A DNA stretch of 64,000 bases from Emiliania huxleyi CCMP1516 (lineage: Eukaryota; Haptophyta; Isochrysidales; Noelaerhabdaceae), in assembly GCF_000372725.1 (NCBI RefSeq), contig NW_005202427.1, positions 181,239-245,238 of the forward strand. Direction: 5' to 3'. Of the stretch, positions 1 to 9,750 are shown piece by piece (position 1 is the stretch's first letter; each line of letters opens with the position of its first letter). Made by a program: the position numbers and the translations under genes. Under the pieces are notes generated by a model. It ran no database searches. It had not been told where the DNA came from and worked only from the letters and a program-made list of their open reading frames with translations.

Positions 1-3000
1 CCCCCACCCTCGCCCCCACCGCCCTCTCCAAGCCCGGCCCCGATATCGCCTGGTCCGCGACTGCCGCCGTCGCCCTCGCCGCCGCCCCCGATGATCGAGG
101 GCTACGTCTTTGAGGACAAAGGCGATGACCAGCAGTTCACGGAAGGCCTCGACGAGTACCTCGAAGGCGTGACCGTCTTCATCACCAACGGAGACGTCAC
201 GTACACCGTCGTCACCGACGCGAACGGCTACTACAGTCACGAGCTGCCGTCGCCGGGCAAGTGGACCGTGGTCATCGATGAACGCTCTTTTGCTCTGCTG
301 AACAAGCCGCCACTGAGGCAGACTCTCGGCACCGCGTCCACAACCTTCGAGGTTCCGCCCGGAGGCGTGGTAACGGACCTGGACGCCTTCACGCAGCCCT
401 CACGATTGGCCGGCCGGGTATTTCTAGACTCAAAGGCCAGCGGCGTCTTCGATCCCAGTAGCGACGAGGGCCTCGAAGGCGTGAAGGTCGAACTCACCAA
501 CGGCAACGATCTCAGGTACACCGTCACTACAGACGACGACGGGTACTACGAAAAGGAGCTTCTTTACGGCGAGTGGACCGTCACCATTCTCACGTCCACG
601 CTGCCGCCCGGGCTCGTGCAGACGTTGGGCAGCACTGCCACGGCTGTGTTCGTGCCATACGGGGGCGTGGGGAGAGACCTGGACGCCTTCACCCACTTCT
701 CGCCGCCCCCCTCTCCGCCGCCACCGTCGCCGCCGCCCCCTCCCTCTCCGCCCCCGCCCTCGCCCCCACCGCCCTCTCCAAGCCCGGCCCCGATATCGCC
801 TGGTCCGCGACTGCCGCCGTCGCCCTCACCACCGCCGCCACCACCGCCCTCGCCGCCCCCACCATCCCCACCGCCCCCACCGCCGCCGCCGCCGCCCTCG
901 CCCCCGCCCTCACCGCCGCCGTCACCACCGCCGCCACCGCCCCCCTCTCCACCACCCCCCGCACCGCCACCGCCGTCGCCGTCACCGCCGCCACCGCCCC
1001 CCTCTCCGCCGCCACCGTCGCCGCCGCCCCCTCCCTCTCCGCCCCCAGCCCTCGCCCCCACCGCCCTCTCCAAGCCCGGCCCCGATATCGCCTGGTCCGC
1101 GATTGCCACCGCCTCCCTCGCCGCCGCCCCCGATGATCGAGGGCTACGTCTTTGAGGACAAAGGCGATGACCAGCAGTTCACGGAAGGCGTCGACGAGTA
1201 CCTCGAAGGCGTGACCGTCTTCATCACCAACGGAGACGTCACGTACACCGTCGTCACCGACGCGAACGGCTACTACAGTCACGAGCTGCCGTCGCCGGGC
1301 AAGTGGACCGTGGTCATCGATGAACGCTCTTTTGCTCTGCTGAACAAGCCGTCGCTGCGGCAGACTCTCGGCACCGCGTCCACTACCTTCGAGGTTCCGC
1401 CCGGAGGCGTGGTAACGGACCTGGACGCCTTCACGCAGCCCTCACGATTGGCCGGCCGGGTATTTCTAGACTCAAAGGCCAGCGGCGTCTTCGATCCCAG
1501 TAGCGACGAGGGCCTCGAAGGCGTGAAGGTCGAACTCACCAACGGCAACGATCTCAGGTACACCGTCACTACAGACGACGACGGGTACTACGAAAAGGAG
1601 CTTCTTTACGGCGAGTGGACCGTCACCATTCTCACGTCCACGCTGCCGCCCGGGCTCGTGCAGACGTTGGGCAGCACTGCCACGGCTGTGTTCGTGCCAT
1701 ACGGGGGCGTGGGGAGAGACCTGGACGCCTTCACCCACTTCTCGCCGCCCCCCTCTCCGCCGCCACCGTCGCCGCCGCCCCCTCCCTCTCCGCCCCCGCC
1801 CTCGCCCCCACCGCCCTCTCCAAGCCCGGCCCCGATATCGCCTGGTCCGCGACTGCCGCCTTCGCCCTCGCCGCCGCCGCCACCACCGCCCTCGCCGCCC
1901 CCACCATCCCCACCGCCCCCACCGCCGCCACCGCCGCCCTCGCCCCCGCCCTCACCGCCGCCGTCACCACCGCCGCCACCGCCCCCCTCTCCACCACCCC
2001 CCGCACCGCCACCGCCGTCGCCGTCACCGCCGCCACCGCCCCCCTCTCCGCCGCCACCGTCGCCGCCGCCCCCTCCTTCTCCGCCCCCACCCTCGCCCCC
2101 ACCGCCCTCTCCAAGCCCGGCCCCGATATCGCCTGGTCCGCGATTGCCACCGCCTCCCTCGCCGCCGCCCCCGATGATCGAGGGCTACGTCTTTGAGGAC
2201 AAAGGCGATGACCAGCAGTTCACGGAAGGCGTCGACGAGTACCTCGAAGGCGTGACCGTCTTCATCACCAACGGAGACGTCACGTACACCGTCGTCACCG
2301 ACGCGAACGGCTACTACAGTCACGAGCTGCCGTCGCCGGGCAAGTGGACCGTGGTCATCGATGAACGCTCTTTTGCTCTGCTGAACAAGCCGTCGCTGCG
2401 GCAGACTCTCGGCACCGCGTCCACTACCTTCGAGGTTCCGCCCGGAGGCGTGGTAACGGACCTGGACGCCTTCACGCAGCCCTCACGATTGGCCGGCCGG
2501 GTATTTCTAGACTCAAAGGCCAGCGGCGTCTTCGATCCCAGTAGCGACGAGGGCCTCGAAGGCGTGAAGGTCGAACTTACCGACGGCAAAGGTGGCAGGT
2601 ACATCGTCACTACAGACGACGACGGGTACTACGAAAAGGAGCTTCTTTACGGCGAGTGGACCGTCACCATTCTCACGTCCACGCTGCCGCCCGGGCTCGT
2701 GCAGACGTTGGGCAGCACTGCCACGGCTGTGTTCGTGCCATACGGGGGCGTGGGGAGAGACCTGGACGCCTTCACCCACTTCTCGCCGCCCCCCTCTCCG
2801 CCGCCACCGTCGCCGCCGCCCCCTCCCTCTCCGCCCCCGCCCTCGCCCCTACCGCCCTCTCCAAGCCCGGCCCCGATATCGCCTGGTCCGCGACTGCCGC
2901 CGTCGCCCTCACCACCGCCGCCACCACCGCCCTCGCCGCCCCCACCATCCCCACCGCCCCCACCGCCGCCGCCGCCGCCCTCGCCCCCGCCCTCACCGCC

Positions 3001-4624
3001 GCCGTCACCACCGCCGCCACCGCCCCCCTCTCCACCACCCCCCGCACCGCCACCGCCGTCGCCGTCACCGCCGCCACCGCCCCCCTCTCCGCCGCCACCG
3101 TCGCCGCCGCCCCCTCCCTCTCCGCCCCCGCCCTCGCCCCCACCGCCCTCTCCAAGCCCGGCCCCGATATCGCCTGGTCCGCGATTGCCACCGCCTCCCT
3201 CGCCGCCGCCCCCGATGATCGAGGGCTACGTCTTTGAGGACAAAGGCGATGACCAGCAGTTCACGGAAGGCGTCGACGAGTACCTCGAAGGCGTGACCGT
3301 CTTCATCACCAACGGAGACGTCACGTACACCGTCGTCACCGACGCGAACGGCTACTACAGTCACGAGCTGCCGTCGCCGGGCAAGTGGACCGTGGTCATC
3401 GATGAACGCTCTTTTGCTCTGCTGAACAAGCCGCCGCTGAGGCAGACTCTCGGCACCGCGTCCACTACCTTCGAGGTTCCGCCCGGAGGCGTGGTGACGG
3501 ATCTGGACGCGTTTACCGGCCACATGCCACCTCCGTCATCACCTCCCACGCCGCCACTGCCCTCACCGCCGCCGCCCTTACCACCGCCGCCCGGACCACC
3601 GCCCCCTGCGCCGCCGCCACCCGCACCACCGCCTCCTTCACTACCACCACCCTTGCCATCCCCACCGCCTCCATTGTTGCCCTCGCTCCCGCCGCCTCTG
3701 GGTGTTATGCAGGACCCACATCTCTTCTTTGCGCATGGCGGCCGCGCTGACTTCCGTGGTAGGCACGGGCAGCTGTATAATTTTTTCTCGGCTCCGGGCA
3801 TCGCAGTGAATGTCAAGACGGAGAATGCGACCTTTCCCTTGCGACGTAAGGCCAACACCCTGATCGTCGACGGTAGCTATATCACCGAGGTTCACCTGGC
3901 TACGATTGTCGGCGCAGGCGGGGGGCACAACAACCCAGGGATGGGCTCGGGCGGTAGCCGTCTCAAACGCAAGTGGTTAAACGTCTCGTACCGGGCCTCG
4001 GAGCTGGACGAAAATAACTGGGGCTGGTCGGTGGTTTCGGGGTACTGCGGTGGGCGTCTCTTCAAGATTGGCAAGGGTGGCAGAAAGACCTGTGAGGAGC
4101 TAGTGGTATCTGTGGTTATGGCGACAGCCACCTTCGCCGCTGAAGACTGGGTCATTACTGCGAGAGGAGAGCACAGCCGTGCGACGATGGGTCCAGGCCA
4201 CAGGGTGGACGTCAGTTTTCGCGTTCAAAGCGACTGGGCGGCGCGCAATCGGCCGCACGGTATCTTTGGGCAGTCCTACTCTCATCCAGGCCCCCTGTGG
4301 GGGAAGATCGACGTCTACCCGGTTTCAGGCCACTTTACGACGACGGCCATGGCTGAGGGCGCAATAGAAGGTAACGCATCGCTGTATGAAGTCGGCTCCC
4401 CATACGCGACAGAATTCGCATTCTCGCGGTTCGATGCGACTCCTCTAGCTGAAGCCTCCGATGACGGCCTGCTAACCGATGGCCATGCCGAGGCTGAGGC
4501 TGGGGCTGTCAATGACCTGTCAAACGTTTGGACGTCATCGCCCTCAAAGCAGCAGCTCCTTATGCAGCGCGGCTCGGCCCTTCCGGCTCCGCAGTCGTCT
4601 ATATCTCAACACTCTCAGAGTTAG
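1..4624 (+). CDS. 5'-partial surface protein: tandem Cna_B/SdrD_B-like modules, Ser-Pro linkers, root-cap/vWD-like C-terminus
   Basis: Reading starts outside the window. Each repeat carries two related beta-sandwich-like modules (one starting IEGYVFEDKGDD, one LAGRVFLDSKASG, both ending DLDAFT) of the Cna_B/SdrD_B kind, followed by about 130 residues of Ser-Pro/poly-Pro like algal hydroxyproline-rich wall proteins. The last repeat holds one module, then a diverged Pro-rich linker and about 300 residues starting near GVMQDPHLFF, with a DPH start and an HGIFGQSYSH motif that recall root-cap/vWD-like domains. Copy 1 (ATG at 91) is in frame 1 and everything from about 1103 on is in frame 2, because of one extra base at 1047. 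Either the assembly has an error or the gene is frameshifted. A role in the cell covering is inferred from composition; the C-terminal assignment is tentative. Confidence 0.75.
91..3525 (+). repeat. Coding tandem repeat, unit 1041 bases, about 3.3 copies
   Basis: The ATGATCGAGGGCTACGTC start of the unit occurs at 91, 1133, 2174 and 3215, so spacings are 1042, 1041 and 1041. Copies are almost identical, including synonymous positions and the Ser-Pro linker. Copy 3 has a small substitution patch near 2577-2604 (N-G-N-D-L changed to D-G-K-G-G). Copy 4 stops after its first module. Near identity implies recent unequal exchange or gene conversion. Confidence 0.95.
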
Positions 4625-5220
4625 CCCGCGGCTGTACCAGCCTCAGAGTTATGGCGTTGTTCTTTTTGCATGTTGGATGTTTGAGATATAATCTCCAGCA
4701 GAGAGTAGAGACACAAAAGTAGTGTACAGGCCGTTTGCCGGTTCGTTTTTTCCCTCTATCCTCTACGTTCCTCTCTGGAGATAAAGCTAAATGTGGCGCA
4801 CCTCAAGTATGCGTTGCGTCGCTTACCTCGCGTTGCGGGGTGCTGCAGATATTATTGCTGCGGGGGCGCTGCTGGTGAGTGGTGTGCGTGTCCTCTCAGG
4901 AGAGTGAGAGACTCACGAGCTAGAGGCAACCGAGAGAGGACTCTTGAGCTCCTAGCGCAGTGTGAAGATGTGTGTGCCCCCCGTGAGCCACAATACTGAT
5001 CATGATTAGGTAGTATAGGGGTAGAGGGTTGCCCAAAACTTAGACCTGCTCGCAGACGAGCGCTGAACTTAGCCCCCGGAAGGGAACGGGCTCAAACTTA
5101 GACGCTGTTGATCGGAGGACGGAGCTTACGGACGAACTTGACGACACGAGGCGGCCAGATCCGGGGGTCTCTAAATTAAATATTCTTAGCTTCGCCCTTG
5201 CCTCCGACGCTAGAGTCAGA

Positions 5221-5350
5221 ACCCACAGAGATACATACGTCAAAGGGACTGCCAAATGTCGCCGTCCTCGGGGCATGCTACCCTGATCCCTGTGTAAGCA
5301 GGGCAGGTGGGGGAGGGGGGCAGTCCCTTTGACGTATGTATCTCTGGGTT
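5221..5350. repeat. Small inverted-repeat (foldback) element
   Basis: Arms of about 30 bases at 5223-5253 and 5319-5349 are reverse complements (core CAGTCCCTTTGACGTATGTA) around a loop of about 65 bases. The loop plus inner right arm is similar, inverted, to 52214-52283, so this belongs to a dispersed family. Confidence 0.75.
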
Positions 5351-5577
5351 CTGTCTCTAGCGTAATGTGCTTACCTCGCTCTAGCGTAATTCCCCCGGTA
5401 ATGTGCTACGCGTATGGGCCGCCGCTTGAACGCTTCCAGTTCAGCCATAATCTATCCAGCCAACGTCGGTTAGGGACCTCTCTGCAATCGAGTGGCCCCC
5501 GGTTCGAAGTCGACTGTTGTTGTTGTCTTGGGGTGTCATGGCCAGAGGGCTGCTCTCGGCCGTGGCGCGCGCCGCTG

Positions 5578-5654
5578 CAGCATCTTGACGTTGGTGCCGC
5601 CCTTGCCAATCAGCCGGCCGACCACATTGCGCGGCACCATCACGTAGCCGTGCA
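5578..5654 (-). pseudogene. KH-domain fragment
   Basis: Translated from the minus strand, this stretch gives VPRNVVGRLIGKGGTNVKML, the core of a type I KH RNA-binding domain including the GxxG loop (GKGG). It has no usable flanking exons that I can see: a stop follows about 15 residues later and the upstream side does not continue the fold. It could be a gene relic or a lone exon of an unannotated gene. Confidence 0.4.
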
Positions 5655-6431
5655 CGGGTTGACCCCACCAATTTTTTGTTCACATCTGAGCGGGCTCAAT
5701 TTTTGCTCTAGGTGGCCTCCTACGATTCAAACTCGCGTTCTCAGGCAGATGCCACTGGTGCGTTGTCGTTTTTCGTCCCAGGCGTCCGGCAAAAAGTGTA
5801 AACGCTGGATCCCATGGGTCCAAAACCTAACAGCGCCATCGCCACTTTGCCGCGCATAACAAAGAACCCTGCACAAAGATCGCAAGGGCGGGGACCTGTT
5901 CCTTTTTACCCACCTCACAGTAGAGGTGTCCGTTTTTTCTTTATTTATTTGCCGCGCATGCCCTCCTCTCAGCCCCCGTGCGCAAGTCGCGCACCACTTT
6001 TTGTACAACAGCTGGCCCGCCGCACAGGCGAAGAAAAATTTTAGGCAACCCTAACGATCACGGTGAGCCTCTAGGTCACCACGGCCGTGCCACGGCCGAC
6101 TTAGCCCGCAAAAGAGGCAGGCTCCAGCGGATCGCTTAGACCGCGAAAGCACCCCTCGGCGCGGGAGCACCCCAGCGTGACCACCACACCTCCATACAGT
6201 TGACAGTTGTAGCGAGCGCGTGACACCGAGGTCTCTCCACACTTGAACCCGTTTTAAGTCTCGAGGCTTAGAACTTCTAACCAGGCTGCCCAACCAGACC
6301 AGTGTACTGATCTAAACTGTGTGAACCCTACCCTTTTTCAGGACAAAAGCCATCTCACCGACGGCCTCTCTGGCCACTGTGCCATCTCGTTTTCGCTTGT
6401 TCACGTTCACCGCGCAGTCGCGCGACGACAG

Positions 6432-8752
6432 CTATACCGAACCATGAAGCATGACCATGAGCGGCTGGCGGCCGAGCACGGAATAATTCGCGTACACGTT
6501 TCGCCCCGCGGTGAGCCAAGGCACGTAGAGCGCGCGCGACCAACTTGGCGAGCGATCCGCGTCCAGGAACGGGCGGCGCGCCCAGACGTGCCACCCGGCC
6601 CGCGAGCGCGGAGCAGCGTCGCCCGGGAGCTCAAGATCGACGATCACGTCGCAGCGGTCCTCGCTGGTGTAGGCGGCGGGCTCGTCGCGGTTGCCGTCGT
6701 TGAAATGAGCGTGGATGGCGCGTGATCCGTCGGGGGGTGGGGCTGAGAATGGCGACGGCAGCAGCCCGTCGAAGCCCGCGCGGTAGAAGGCGGGCGTGGC
6801 GCCAAGCGGGAGGAAGAAGGACGAGGGGTACCTGGGCGGCCGACGCGAGGCGTGGCGTGCTCGCGGCGCCGCGTGGAGGTGGCACGGCGCGGCGGCGAGG
6901 GGGCGAGCCGCACCGATACCACTCCTTGCCGCTGCACACACGGAGCGGCGAGTCGTCTGCGCGGCTCGAGAGGGCCGCGCTCACCTCGGAGTAGACCTCG
7001 AGCGGCGCGCCGTAGTAGGAGACGAGTGCGCCGACGCGCCCCGCCGAGAGGAGAGCCGACGCGGCGAGAGCGGCCGCAGGCAAGCCCCAGAGGGGAGGCC
7101 AAACGCCGTGCGGCCCGCCCTCCCTGCCACGCTGCGCGCGCCGTGGGGCGCACCGCGCGAGCAGCGCGGCGGCGACGCGGCGCGCCTCGCTGGCGGCTAG
7201 GGCGGCGGCAAGGAGGAAGAGGGGGTACGCGGGGAAGAGGAAGCGCTCCTCCTTGTGGGGTATGGCGGAGTAGAATGCGAGCCAGAGGTAGCCGCCGCTC
7301 AGCAGCACCGCCGCGCGGCCGGGCCGGGGAGGCGGCTCTCCTGCAGCAGCCGGCACGAGGCGGCCGGCGAGGAGGAGGAGCGGCGCGAGGAGCAGCGCGG
7401 GGAGGGCGAGGTTGAGATTGAGGCACAAGTTGCGGAGGTAAAAGTGCCTGCGGGACGGGCCGTCGAGGACGCGTCGGCGGGGAGGGAGTGGGCCGAGGCT
7501 GCATTGCGGCAAAGCACCACGGCTCGACGCCGTACAGCTGCGAGCCCTGAGTGAGAGGGCGAGAGGGCGAGTGTGGGTGATGAGAGGGCGAGAGGGCAAG
7601 GGCGAGAGGAGAGGGAGAGACGGCCCATCGCCGGTGCGGCCTCGAGCCACGACGGACGGGGTGTGCAGCCTCGGCTACCTCCTCTCGGGCTCCTCTCTCG
7701 CCCTCTCGCGCCTCCCCGGAGGCGGCGGAGCGGTTGTACAACAGCAAGTTGAGCCAGGGGAGGACGAAACGGCCGTAGTAGTAGCCGTCGACCGCCGCGG
7801 AGGGTGCGGCGAGCAGCGCGCCCGCGAGCAGCGCGCGCGCGACGAACCGGCGCAGCCCGAGCGCCACGACGGCGTCAATCGCCAGCGGCGCGGCGAGGAC
7901 GCACAGAAAGGGCCAGCCGAGCAGGCAGCCGGCCGCAACCTGTGCGAAGGCGGCGAGGGGGGGAGGGAGGGGGGGGCTGAGCAGCGAGCCCGCGACACGC
8001 CCGCCGTGGAGCGGTGGGCGGGCGGGAACAGCGCTCACCCAAAAGATTGCGGCGCCGTACGCCTTGCGGACGCTGCGGTCCGCGGGCGGCGAGCCGGCTG
8101 GGAGGGCTGGGAGGGAGGCGTCCATCCAAGCGGTCCACGCGGCGAGGACGCAGAGCATCGCGAAGGAGGAGGGGAGCAGCGCGACCGCGGCGTGCCACAT
8201 GCCCGCGCTGCTCAGCAGCAGAGCCCACAGAGCGACCCCCGCCTCGCCGCTCGCCCAGGCACAGGTGCGGGCGGCAAGTCGAGCCTCGAGGACGGCCGAG
8301 GTGCAGCCGAGCGCGCACCGCACGGCGAGGAACACCGAGACCTTGCTGCGCAGCACCGAGGAGGCGAGCCGGGCAAAGGCGGCGTGCATGGCCAGGTAGG
8401 CGTAGGAGCGGAGCCCAAACACTGGGCTGTACTCCCACGTCTGCAGCCCGCGACCGTACAGAAGGTAGTGCAGCGGCTCCCTGCACCGCAGTGGGAGGAC
8501 AGTGAGAGCGCGTACTCTGCGACGGGCCTGTTGATTCAACGCAAACGGCGACCAGTAGTTGAAGGCTTCGTCGCAGTCAGTGATCGGCGAAGCGAGAGCA
8601 CCGTAAAGGCGCACGGCGAGCAGCGGCGGCAGCAGCAGCGCGAGTCTCGGCCGGTAAGGTCGCGGCAGATGCCCGGCGGAGGACGATCGCGGCGCCTTCG
8701 CATCTGGTGTCTGTGGCGGGGCAGCAGCGGCGCGGCGTCGGCGTGCAGCCAT
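6432..8752 (-). CDS. ALG9: ALG9-type alpha-1,2-mannosyltransferase (6 exons)
   Basis: ER membrane GT22 enzyme that adds alpha-1,2-mannoses from dolichol-P-mannose to the lipid-linked oligosaccharide for N-glycosylation. Exons by eye: 8752-8553, 8480-8039, 7939-7712, 7546-7518, 7447-6914, 6831-6432. All phases fit and give 610 aa, the family length. Conserved stretches are CDEAFNYW/EPLHYLLYG, GLQTWEYSP, LYGVEPW/HFYLRN, HKEERFLFP, GKEWYR/YPSSFFLP and a C-terminal RPFLDADRS. Exon 4 is only 29 bases. Exon 3 probably ends at a GC donor (7711); a GT at 7678 would add 11 residues. Start at 8752 is preferred; an in-frame ATG at 8791 also exists. Intron 3 holds a GAGAGGGCGA minisatellite. Confidence 0.93.
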
Positions 8753-9122
8753 TTTTATAGAAAAGAATTCATCCCGCTGTGCTTGGTACACTTTTGTTCT
8801 CTGATTGGGGATATGACTCTAGTCTCTACCCGAAGAGAAACCACGCATGACTAGACCGCGCGGAGACGGGGGCGCGCTAAATACCCGCTCTCACAGGGCC
8901 GAATAAGGCACCACGAGGCCGGACCTGCCGGCGGACCGCGCCCCACACACCAGTGTGCGCAGTGTGCCAGTGCGGCACTGCACACTGGCTTCCTCCTCCT
9001 GAGCATGGTACGTGTACAGAATATAAAGCTAGTCCTCGGCGGTGCTGCGGCAGCCGTCGTCGTGGAGGCTTGCAGCCGGCCGCGCCACCGGCGGCGCTCA
9101 CGCAATCTCTTTCGCTGGGCAC
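8753..9122. other. Spacer between ALG9 start and ERH stop
   Basis: No coding signal. It must hold the ALG9 promoter and the ERH 3' end. A TATAAAG string near 9021 is the only motif I note. Confidence 0.4.
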
Positions 9123-9578
9123 CTATCGCGCCGCAGACTGCAGCTGCAGCAGCAGCTGCTGCTTGAGGTAGGTCTTGTTGCGCGGCATGTAGTGCTTTGT
9201 GGCGGGCGCGAAGATGAGTGCCGACAGGTCGGCCATGCTGTCAATGTAGACGTGCAGATCCTCCACCGTGTACGACAGCTCGCGCGCCTGCGGGTTGAGC
9301 GCCTTGAGCTGCCGCTCGTACGACGAGACAAAGTAGTCGAGGGCCTGGCGCAGCGTAGGGTGCTCCGACCACGTCCGGGTCGCCAAATTCTTCGTCTCCT
9401 GCAGCAGCATGATCGTGTGCCCGCCGGCGCCGGCGCCTTGGCTCACCTGTTGCGGCTTCGGCGCTGCGAGCTTCCGCGGCTGGCCCCTGGCGACCTGCCC
9501 CGGTTTGCGCGTCGAAGCCATCTTCTTGGCGATGGTGAGCTGCTGAGGCTTCGCGGCGGGCGCCTTGGACTTTGCCAT
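9123..9578 (-). CDS. ERH: Enhancer of rudimentary homolog (ERH)
   Basis: A single open frame of 151 residues. From about residue 55 (HTIMLLQETKNLATRTW) to the end it follows the small dimeric ERH fold, with YTVEDLHVYIDSMADLSALI matching the family's conserved helix-strand centre and the following Tyr-rich strand. ERH is a nuclear RNA-processing adaptor about 104 residues long. This copy adds about 54 Lys/Ala/Pro-rich N-terminal residues. The ATG at 9578 is the first; a later start would remove the extension but no Met lies next to the domain. It is head-to-head with USP5, about 170 bases between starts. Confidence 0.9.
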   Translation of the reverse strand: MAKSKAPAAKPQQLTIAKKMASTRKPGQVARGQPRKLAAPKPQQVSQGAGAGGHTIMLLQETKNLATRTWSEHPTLRQALDYFVSSYERQLKALNPQARELSYTVEDLHVYIDSMADLSALIFAPATKHYMPRNKTYLKQQLLLQLQSAAR

Positions 9579-9750
9579 GGCGCACCAGAGGAGTCTTGGC
9601 GGCCCTCTTTAAGAAGTGTTTCTTTCGGGCGATTAGAGGCGACGCCTGCATACACTGCTCTCCATGCAATTCTCCCTCCTCCTTTTATCTCTAAGAGCTA
9701 GGGAAAAAAGAAAAACGCGATCTCATCATCGCCAACACCCCGGTGTGTTT

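Larger units (their letters stand above)
4625..6431. other. Intergenic spacer without a convincing intact gene
   Basis: No open frame here resembles a known protein apart from a short KH-like fragment on the minus strand (5578-5654). A 130-base inverted-repeat element lies at 5221-5350. The rest is mixed-composition sequence, less GC-rich than the genes. Confidence 0.6.

Noticed and set aside
564..1109. Gly-rich minus-strand protein opposite the Ser-Pro linkers
   Set aside because: Antisense of poly-Pro codons; repeats with every linker copy and has no own start context.
5495..5520. GGTTCGAAGTC as a tRNA T-arm
   Set aside because: No matching T-stem, anticodon arm or acceptor stem around it. 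No tRNA or rRNA was recognised in the window.
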